A DNA stretch of 56,221 nucleotides from Chrysophaeum taylorii (Eukaryota; Sar; Pelagophyceae; Pelagomonadales; Pelagomonadaceae). A program made the position numbers and the translations under genes. Each line of letters opens with the position of its first letter. The stretch's first letter is position 1. Of the stretch, positions 49,781 to 56,221 are shown one piece after another. The stretch lies in the NCBI GenBank assembly GCA_029834535.1, contig JAQMWT010000345.1, positions 1-56,221 of the forward strand, read 5' to 3'. The notes beneath the pieces were generated by a model. That model made no database searches. It was not told the origin of the DNA and saw only the letters and a program-made list of their open reading frames with translations.

Positions 49781-50380
49781 GATATAGAGTGACTCTACGA
49801 CCCCGAGACAATCGCTCGCTCTTCTCTTCTGGGATGCGCTCTATACCGCCTACGCCCTTCATTCTCCCCACATCGGAGCGCGAGTCCACACCGACGAGCA
49901 CCTCAACCACGCTCGCGACATCCATCATCGCCCAGCCTGGGCCGGCCTCCCGGAGGACCCTGTCGAACAGTGGCACCGTCGCTGGCCCTGTCTTTGGTGT
50001 GTTGTCTTCGGTGAGGCCAGTGTGGCATGGGCTCGCCAAAATCTACGCGCAGAGCGAGATCACCAACGCCTTGGCCCAGGCGCCGTGCCGTGTCCCCGCC
50101 GCGCTCAGCAATGTCGCCGCCTCGGGCAGCCCCACCCAGGCCGCCCGCGCCCAGCAGGATGTGTTGAGACTTCGTCACAGCATGCGTATGATGACCTACG
50201 GGCGGGGCCCGCCCCCTCTTCGCCTGCCTGCCCCGCGGCTCGGTGATGACCCCAGGTAAAATGTAGCCCCGCCTTTCAAGCACCCCCCCCCCGTTGCTAT
50301 TGCTATTAATACACCGACCTTGAAAAAGCCAACCGGCGGGCGGTGATTGGGCAGGTTACGACGATCTTGCGAAGAAAAGA
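49781..50380 (+). other. right flank of the copia insertion with decayed gene fragment
   Basis: 49790-50257 contains, in mixed registers, LYDPETIARSS, CALYTAYALHSPHIGARVHT, VVFGEASVAWARQN, AASGSPTQAARAQQDV and PAPRLGDDPR, related to the block captured in Helitron copy B. It is an old repeat fragment into which C1 inserted. From about 50280 a C11 run and an AT-rich stretch lead into the next gene and may hold its promoter. Confidence 0.5.
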
Positions 50381-53167
50381 ATGATGATGCTGCGGTGCGG
50401 GGGCCGGAGCCTCGGCGAGATCGCGGCGGGGTGCGTGGACCTGCCGGTGACCGCGGTGTTCGTGGTCGTGCTGGCCAGCACCTGGTGTCATCGGCGGCGC
50501 CGGGACGAGGCGTTGTGGCGGGGGTGCGTGGTGGCCGTGCTGGTCGCCGCCGTGGCGAGCCTCGGGGAGGCGGTGTGGGGCGTGTTGAAGGGCGCGGAGG
50601 TGGCCGGTGCGGCCGCCGCGCGGTGGTGCGCGTGGATCATCGCGAGCCGCGTGTGCGTACGGCGGTGTCTCGGGACTCTGACGACGGTCGCGACGGGCGA
50701 GGTGGCGCTCGCGGCGTGCGCGCTGGGGTTGCCGCGGACGGTCGCCGGCAAGTGCGTCGCCGGCGCGCGGTTCGTGAGCGGTGTCGCGGCGCTCGCGTGC
50801 TTCCTGGCCGAGGCCCTCGACATCGTCCCCGCAAAAGATCTCCCCGTGTTCGAGCCCCCCGACGCCGTAGGTTCGCCCTCGACGGTCCGGTCGCCGTCGC
50901 GCGCGTACGCGCCGCCGCCGGTCATCACGCGCCACGGGTTTTTGTCTGAGGACAAGCGGGACGAGGATCCCGACGGCCTCGACGAGGGCGGCGGCGGCGA
51001 CTTGGAGGATGCTTGTCGCAACCCGCTGGGGGATTCCGGCGGAATAGCCGAGGAAGAATCGAAGAAGAAGAAACGGACGCCGCCGCCGCTCGCGCATGCT
51101 TCGCCCGAACCGATCGCGGTCGAGAGACCCCCGATAGTCGTGAGCTGGGACCGGGACGACGACGGGGGCATCGTGTACCGCATATCCCTCGGCGACGGCA
51201 TGGAGGTGACGCGGCGGCACGAGGAAGTGTCGAACGGCGACGAGGATCCCGACGCGGTGTCCGCCCGGCTCGCGTCGTCTTCGCCCGAGGTTGTTTTCGC
51301 GCCGCCGCGACCGGAACCTCCTCAGCATCACTCTGCCCCGACGCTCCTGGACTTTGACGCGGAGGTCTCGGTGACCGGGGTCGCGGTGGTCGGGGCATCC
51401 GGGAACCTAGACTCGATTCGCGCGTCGTACGGGACGCTCGCGAGCGGCCGGATCGTGTACCGCGTGGACGTCGCGAGAAGATGGAGATGCGTCAAGACGT
51501 TCGCACAGCTGCGGGCGCTCGTGGGGCTCAAGCGCCTCACTCCTCTTTCTCGCCCCCACATCGAGAAGAGCGCCGCCGAGTGGCAAGAAAAGGTAGAGGC
51601 GGTTTCTCAGGCCGACGCGGCGATTCGCGCCGTCCTTCGCTCGAGACTCGAGGCTTCGCTCTTGTTCCTGGAAACGGACGTCGTGGAGTTCTTCGACGAG
51701 GGCCCCTGGGATCTGCGAGACGAGGATCTTACGTGGGTGCCGTGCTGTGCGCTTTCCGACGAAGCCCGCCGCGTCGCGAGCCGGCGGTTGCTGGAAGCCG
51801 ACGCGCGCGCGGTCGCGCTCAACGCGACGGGCGGCGCCCGATCGACGGACGTCGGAACGGCCGCCTTCCGCGCCGCGCGCCTCGCCGTCGGCCTCCTGCG
51901 CGCCGTCGCCGCGACCCCCGGGTTCGAGCGCCTCGACACCGAAACCGAAGCGCGCCTCGTGTGCGGCGGCGACGGCAAGGCCGCCTTGGTTTCCAGAACG
52001 ACGCCCCAGCATCATCATCATCATCATAAATTCGACGACGGGTCGACGGGCGGCGCCTGGGTGCGCCTCGCGCGGTACCGGAACGCGCTTCTCCACACCT
52101 CGGCCTGGCGCGAGTTCCGGGACGCGGCGGCGGCGCTCCGTGTGTCGCTCCCGCTCGACGACGGCGGAAAAGCCGCGCGCGCGGCCACGCTCGTCAACCT
52201 TCACGCGGCTCTGGCGACGCACGCGCTCCTCGCCTTTGGCGCCGGCTCGGGCCGCCCGCGCTCGACGCAGCGCTGCAATCTCGCCGCGCGGTACCTCATC
52301 TGCGGCGACGAGCCCGTGTCTCTGGGCGCTATCGAAGCGGCGGTCGTCCGCCAGCGCGCGACCGACTCGGAGTGGGCAGTCTTGGCCCGAGCTCGGCTCG
52401 CCGACGCCTCGGACGCGAGGGCCGTTGACCTGCGCGCGGCGCTGGTCGTGGCTTCGGGCCGGGCATCGGGGCCCCCGTTGGCCGCCTTCGCGCCCCGACC
52501 CCCCTCCCTCGCCCGCGACCAGATCCGCTGGGCCGCCCGCCTGCGCGTCGACCGCAGCCTCGAACGCCGCGACGACGCCCTTTTCCTTCCGTCCGACCTC
52601 GAGCCGCACGCGGCCCTCGCCTCTCGCCGGTCCTGGGCCTCGCATGCCGAGGCCCGCGGCAAGCGCCGCCGAGCGCGCCGCGCGGCGCGCCTCGAAAACC
52701 GGCCTCTGCCCGACCTCCCCGCCGAATGGCGCGACGCGTCTGAACACGTCCGGAGGCGCGAAAGGCGCCTCGCCCGCCGGGCCAAGCGCCGCCGCTCCGT
52801 CTTTGGCGGCGCCCAGCCGTCAGAAGAACCAGACCTCGACGACCTCGCCTCCTCCGACTCGGACTACCCGACTTCCGACTCCACCGCCTCCACCGCGACC
52901 GAGCCCGAGACCGAGCCGGACGTTAAGAACGTCCTCGACTTCCTCGCCGCGACCGGCGGCACCCTCGCCGAAGCCAAGCTCAAAACCTCCTCGGTCCGCA
53001 TCCTCTTCACGCCCCCCGATCTCCGCCCGGCCCTCCGCGTCCTCCCCGACCCCCCCCTCGACCACGACGACGACGACGACGACGACTTTTGCGCCAACGA
53101 CCCCGTCTACGACCCCGTCCAACCCCCCTCTTCTGGAGCCGCGACCGACCGATCCAACTCCTTCTAG
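50381..53167 (+). CDS. membrane-anchored PX-like / DUF547 protein
   Basis: A 928-residue intact frame; three consecutive ATGs at the start. The N-terminus (about 15-150) has three or four hydrophobic segments. A Pro/Asp-rich spacer follows. Residues about 320-440 look like a PX phosphoinositide-binding domain (VYRVDVARRWRCVKTFAQLR, then a helix pair ending LLFLETDVVEFFD), but this is weak. Residues about 560-680 match DUF547: ARYRNALLH...ATLVNLHAALATHALLAFGA...ARYLICGDEPVSLGAIEAAV, with the family's NxxNxL...H and IE motifs. The C-terminus is basic, then acidic (SSDSDYPTSDS, a run of Asp coded by GAC). A six-His run near 545 comes from a CAT microsatellite. It probably binds lipid at an endomembrane; no enzyme activity is claimed. 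Confidence 0.65.
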   Translation: MMMLRCGGRSLGEIAAGCVDLPVTAVFVVVLASTWCHRRRRDEALWRGCVVAVLVAAVASLGEAVWGVLKGAEVAGAAAARWCAWIIASRVCVRRCLGTLTTVATGEVALAACALGLPRTVAGKCVAGARFVSGVAALACFLAEALDIVPAKDLPVFEPPDAVGSPSTVRSPSRAYAPPPVITRHGFLSEDKRDEDPDGLDEGGGGDLEDACRNPLGDSGGIAEEESKKKKRTPPPLAHASPEPIAVERPPIVVSWDRDDDGGIVYRISLGDGMEVTRRHEEVSNGDEDPDAVSARLASSSPEVVFAPPRPEPPQHHSAPTLLDFDAEVSVTGVAVVGASGNLDSIRASYGTLASGRIVYRVDVARRWRCVKTFAQLRALVGLKRLTPLSRPHIEKSAAEWQEKVEAVSQADAAIRAVLRSRLEASLLFLETDVVEFFDEGPWDLRDEDLTWVPCCALSDEARRVASRRLLEADARAVALNATGGARSTDVGTAAFRAARLAVGLLRAVAATPGFERLDTETEARLVCGGDGKAALVSRTTPQHHHHHHKFDDGSTGGAWVRLARYRNALLHTSAWREFRDAAAALRVSLPLDDGGKAARAATLVNLHAALATHALLAFGAGSGRPRSTQRCNLAARYLICGDEPVSLGAIEAAVVRQRATDSEWAVLARARLADASDARAVDLRAALVVASGRASGPPLAAFAPRPPSLARDQIRWAARLRVDRSLERRDDALFLPSDLEPHAALASRRSWASHAEARGKRRRARRAARLENRPLPDLPAEWRDASEHVRRRERRLARRAKRRRSVFGGAQPSEEPDLDDLASSDSDYPTSDSTASTATEPETEPDVKNVLDFLAATGGTLAEAKLKTSSVRILFTPPDLRPALRVLPDPPLDHDDDDDDDFCANDPVYDPVQPPSSGAATDRSNSF

Positions 53168-53449
53168 TACTTTTTTACTACATATTCGGGATGTACCTTC
53201 TTTCATTTCAGCGACCATCTCGACGACGACGATGCTGTCGACGATGCGAATCCGAATCGCCGGTGCAGTCAGTCACTCAGGCAGGCAGTCAGTCTACTCG
53301 GGGCGGGGCGGGGCGGGGCGGGGCGGGGCGCGCCTCGACGAATTGTTGACACTTTTTTACTACAAAAACGAGAGGTCAACACGTACATCTTTAATATTAT
53401 TAATTACCCTAGGTATTTTGAGAGGATCGCGACCTTTTGTAGTTCAAAG
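53168..53449 (+). promoter_or_regulatory. promoter region of the light-harvesting gene with GGGGC repeat
   Basis: Between the DUF547 stop and the light-harvesting ATG. It includes a GGCAGGCAGTCAGTC stretch, a (GGGGC)n run at 53299-53330 able to form a G-quadruplex, and an AT-rich zone (ATCTTTAATATTATTAATTAC) 55 bp before the ATG. No canonical TATA box could be fixed. Confidence 0.4.
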
Positions 53450-54214
53450 ATGAAGGTGAGCATTGCCGCGTGCGCGGTCGCCTCGGTCGCCGCCTTCGTC
53501 CAGCAGCCCGCGGGGAGCTCGAGCGCCCTCTTCTCGGCAAAAGACGAGCTCGTTGAACTTGCTGAATCCAACCCAGACTTCTTGGGCAAAAAAATAGGCT
53601 TCTACGATCCGTTAGGTCTCGCCGACGCCGACTTTTATGGCCTCGGAAACGACGGCTGGATTGGGTTCCTCCGTCACTCCGAGATCAAGCACGGCCGCGT
53701 CGCGATGGCCGGCTTTCTCGGGTTCTGCGCGCAGTGCACGCCCCTCGTCTCCGGACCCCACAAAATACTCCCCTACTCGGGCTACGTCCCCGGCTGCACT
53801 CCTCAGGAGCAATGGGACAACATTCCCCTCTACGGCAAGCTCCAGATCTTCGTGCTCATCGGCATGCTCGAGTCCTATGGAGAGGGCGCTGGCTCGCCCG
53901 AGGGCTACGTCCATTATACCAAGGGGGGCAAGCCCGGCTACTACCCGCCTATCAAGGGAAACGCCTTTGGCCAGATTCAATTCGACCTCTTCGATCCCCT
54001 TGGCTGGTTCCCCAAGAACAAAACCCCCGAACAACTCGCGAGGGGCACCAAGGCCGAGATCAACAACGGCCGCCTCGCCATGATCGGCCTTCTCGGTCTC
54101 CTCTCCGAATCCGCCACGCCAGGCTCCGTCCCCTTATTGTCGGGCTTCGCGAGCTTTCCCAAGTACACCGGCAACGTCATGATTCCCTTCGAAACCGATT
54201 TCACCCTCTTCTAA
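53450..54214 (+). CDS. fucoxanthin/chlorophyll a/c-binding light-harvesting protein, plastid-targeted
   Basis: A 254-residue intact frame from ATG. The N-terminus is a signal peptide with an ASVAAF cleavage site, the aromatic-residue motif of complex (secondary) plastids, followed by a short transit peptide. Two generic LHC helices carry the chlorophyll ligands: EIKHGRVAMAGFLGF (about 78-92) and EINNGRLAMIGLLGLLSE (about 203-220). The middle helix is around KLQIFVLIGMLESYG. GFYDPLGL and FDPLGWFP are family hallmarks before helices 1 and 3. It binds chlorophyll a/c and carotenoid in the thylakoid antenna. No intron is visible. Confidence 0.95.
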   Translation: MKVSIAACAVASVAAFVQQPAGSSSALFSAKDELVELAESNPDFLGKKIGFYDPLGLADADFYGLGNDGWIGFLRHSEIKHGRVAMAGFLGFCAQCTPLVSGPHKILPYSGYVPGCTPQEQWDNIPLYGKLQIFVLIGMLESYGEGAGSPEGYVHYTKGGKPGYYPPIKGNAFGQIQFDLFDPLGWFPKNKTPEQLARGTKAEINNGRLAMIGLLGLLSESATPGSVPLLSGFASFPKYTGNVMIPFETDFTLF

Positions 54215-54469
54215 GTAGAGTCACCGCTGATCGACTGCTGACTGACTGTTCGAATCGAGTCGAATCGAGTCGAGTCAGTGGCGGCCGACGACGACGTGCC
54301 ATCGTTCTGCTCCTCTTTCCGTGCGTGTGTAGATAGACAGACGCGGCTTTATTTCCTTCCGAGGTCGAGGAGCTCAGGACGATAGCGCGTATTATGATTC
54401 CCCGCTTCGTTCGATTGAGTCTGAAGCGCTTCAATAAAGCTACTATACTATGCGACTCTCTGGACTTCT
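54215..54469 (+). terminator. 3' flank of the light-harvesting gene
   Basis: Contains a GAATCGAGTC repeat and AATAAA at 54433-54438, a possible polyadenylation signal about 220 bp after the stop. No gene seen. Confidence 0.35.
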
Positions 54470-55802
54470 TCGCACCACTCTTTCTCTTATGAGGGTTTTC
54501 TATCCGAGCTAATACGGATTTCCCTCATCCTTGCCCTTTCTTCCAACACGCTTGGAGTTCAGTGGTTAGGAGTAAAAATTAGAATGAAAGGGAGAAAAAA
54601 ATGGTGGTAAGGGAGAAAGTAAAGGTTGCAAGGGAAAAAATTGAAGGGCTAGGGAGGAAAATCTACGGGTAAGGATTTGCGGTGTTTCTTGATTTTCGTG
54701 TGGCGCTTGGTTGCGCGTTGCCGACTTGCCGAAGAGCGCGATAACCGGTCGGCTGCGCAAGTACTGGAAGTGGTTCTGGACACTCCTGCAACTGTTGATG
54801 GCCTCCACAAACGAAACGCGTGTGGCCCCACGGGTTTTACGACTCAGGTGACAAGCATGACAAGCTTCGCCAAGTAGCGACCAACGTGCCAGATCCCGAG
54901 TTTACGACGAAGACGACGACGACAACGATGTCAGCCTCACGATCGATCCGATAATCAAGCGCCCTTTGAAAAGTGCTTCCTATCTGAGCGCGGCGGCGTC
55001 AATGGTTCCAGTCACTGGCTCTCCAGACGCTCAAGATTGGCAAGCAGCACCAAGGCTTCTGGGACTCGGACAATTTTCTTCTTCAGGTCGAGGACGTCAG
55101 AAAGTGAAATGGCGCGCCGACAACGTGCGCGCGTCTTCGACAGCATTGGCCCTTCCGCCTCTCCGGCTCGTGCGGTTCTCTCGCGTCGCCCGCGAGTACA
55201 AACTCGTCTACCGCGCCGAGGACGTGGGCACCGCCGAGTTCGAACACGCCAAAAGCGAGCGACAAAGAGAGGCTGCGCGTCTCAAGTGCAAACACTCCTT
55301 CCATCGCGCGATCGGCGCGTCAATTCTATCCGCACTGACTCTGGAGGATAGCGTCGCGGACTAGCTATATGCATGACTCTGGTGATGACTTCGGCCCACG
55401 AAAAGCGTGGCGAGAGGACAAGGATCAGTCCCCTCGCGTATCGGGGCCGCTCTGCGGTCCGGCTTGAGTCGCTTCCGACCACTAAGCGGGACGTAGGGCA
55501 CCGAAATTGGACTCGTCATACGGTCGCCAACTTCAGGCATAGTGTATATACGTCATACGGGCTCGCCCGGAGTCACTCGTACCTTCACGGACAGCCCAAG
55601 AGGACGTCCTTGGAGCGGAGGCCCGAACGAAACTCCTGTCCAAATCGACCGATTTCCCACTCAAAAAAACCGCAGACTCAGGTTGGGTTTATGGTCGGAT
55701 ATACTTGTATGAGCACGTGACATGCGGCATGGTCCAATCGCACCACCTAATAAGACCGCACGCGGTCTCCATCGTGTACCCGGAGAGGGTCAAATCTCTC
55801 CA
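54470..55802 (+). repeat. decayed relative of the C1 LTR, with intervening unassigned DNA
   Basis: 54490-54555 (TATGAGGGTTTTCT..., ATACGGATTTCCCTC) resembles the first part of the C1 LTR. 55700-55802 resembles its last part (GTACCCGGAGAGGGTCAAAT then CTCTCCA), including the segment missing from the C1 5' LTR. The roughly 1.1 kb between holds short open frames without ATG starts (for example 54966-55364) and no recognised domain. It could be a solo LTR split by an insertion, or the ends of a deleted element. Confidence 0.5.
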
Positions 55803-55934
55803 ATCTTAAAAGCCGATCACGAATATCAGCTTTTTTCTTCTCGTTTGAATACCGCAGGACTGGCTGTGACGCTTCTCCAACCTTTGGCGGTTTCTTCTCC
55901 TCTTCCTCTTCCCCTTCCGACCCACCCTGACTTA

Positions 55935-56221
55935 CTACATGTAATCGCCACCGCAATCTCCATCGTAGTACTCGCCTCCCCCGTCATCGAAGTAATCGCC
56001 GCCGCTGTCACCATAGTCCCCGTCATCCCCGTAGTCACCACCGTCGTCTTCGTACTCGTCTTCGAACTCGTCTTCGCACTCGTCTTCGTCCACCTCGTCG
56101 TCCTCGTCTTCGTCCTCGTCGTCGTCGGAAGCACCCTCGTCGTCCGTCTCCTCCTCGCCGTCGTCATTGTCGTCCTCATCCTTGTCTGTCTCCCGAAAGT
56201 CCTCGTCTCCGTCATCCGTTG
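55935..56221 (-). CDS. C-terminus of an acidic protein, 5' part outside window
   Basis: On the minus strand a frame enters from the right edge and stays open for 94 codons to TAG at 55935-55937. It is dominated by Asp and Glu (DDDEDEDEDDEVDEDECEDE), then a Gly/Tyr/Asp tail (GGDYGDDGDYGDSGGDYF) ending DGDCGGDYM. Acidic tails of this kind occur in histone chaperones, nucleolar and calcium-binding proteins; no specific family can be named. The GAN/GGN triplet bias could also be a repeat, so confidence is moderate. Confidence 0.45.
   Translation of the reverse strand, partial: TDDGDEDFRETDKDEDDNDDGEEETDDEGASDDDEDEDEDDEVDEDECEDEFEDEYEDDGGDYGDDGDYGDSGGDYFDDGGGEYYDGDCGGDYM

Noticed and set aside
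50306..52747. Long antisense frames (341 and 446 codons) over the DUF547 gene
   Set aside because: Arg/Gly-rich GC shadows of a well-supported sense frame.
54966..55364. 132-codon frame between LTR-like pieces
   Set aside because: Starts at TTG, no domain, no support from neighbours.
55826..56215. Thr/Arg-rich minus-strand frame at the right edge
   Set aside because: It is the frame next to the acidic, uninterrupted frame and is explained by the GAN repeat pattern.
1..56221. CRISPR arrays, rRNA and tRNA genes, bacterial operon signals
   Set aside because: None was seen. Tandem repeats here are microsatellites or transposon arrays, tRNA-like strings occur only as retroelement primer sites, and the gene content is eukaryotic.

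Overview
The window is nuclear DNA from a photosynthetic eukaryote. The best clue is a fucoxanthin/chlorophyll a/c-type light-harvesting protein with a bipartite plastid leader, near the right end. Host genes are GC-rich, intronless as read here, and very tightly packed: one divergent pair has 55 bp between ATGs, and one convergent pair has about 60 bp between stops. This fits a compact stramenopile alga, perhaps a pelagophyte. The species call is inference. More than half of the window is mobile DNA.

Layout. 0.1-0.4 kb: a hAT-like MITE. 0.72-9.91 kb: a Ty3/gypsy retrotransposon whose long gag-pol frame carries a complete C5 cytosine DNA methyltransferase domain between protease and reverse transcriptase; this is the most striking feature here. 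9.9-11.9 kb: a broken Vti1-like SNARE and unassigned sequence. 11.9-24.6 kb: host genes. These are a DUF3431 protein, a TauD-aldo/keto reductase fusion, an EF-hand/ankyrin/TRP-like channel, a small membrane protein, an FAD monooxygenase and an M41 peptidase without an AAA module. A Helitron remnant (15.4-16.7 kb) lies among them. 24.6-24.9 kb: a second, inverted MITE copy.

25.09-49.78 kb: one 24.7-kb nested insertion. Its outer part is a Ty1/copia element (C1) with 355/406-bp LTRs and a perfect 5-bp target duplication (GATAT). Inside it sits a second, related copia element (C2, 30.23-41.74 kb), itself hit by two SINE-like inserts. A Helitron carrying a captured gene fragment interrupts the C1 reverse transcriptase. 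Both copia elements share an unusual plan: gag, a protease with an altered active site, an unrecognised conserved module X, integrase, RT with an SVDD box, RNase H, and an extra ORF3 before the 3' LTR. They also share internal polypurine-like motifs and a primer site complementary to the anticodon half of a Met tRNA. C2 in addition carries a repeated T-[EA]-x-S-L-N-Y peptide at module boundaries.

49.8-56.2 kb: an unassigned repeat fragment, a membrane-anchored PX-like/DUF547 protein, the light-harvesting gene, decayed LTR sequence, and the acidic C-terminus of a gene that runs off the window.

Many reading frames, in host genes and transposons alike, are broken by single-base indels that come in compensating pairs, several of them in homopolymer runs. 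Either these are mild pseudogenes or the assembly has residual indel errors. All domain calls come from reading motifs by eye; no database search was possible.
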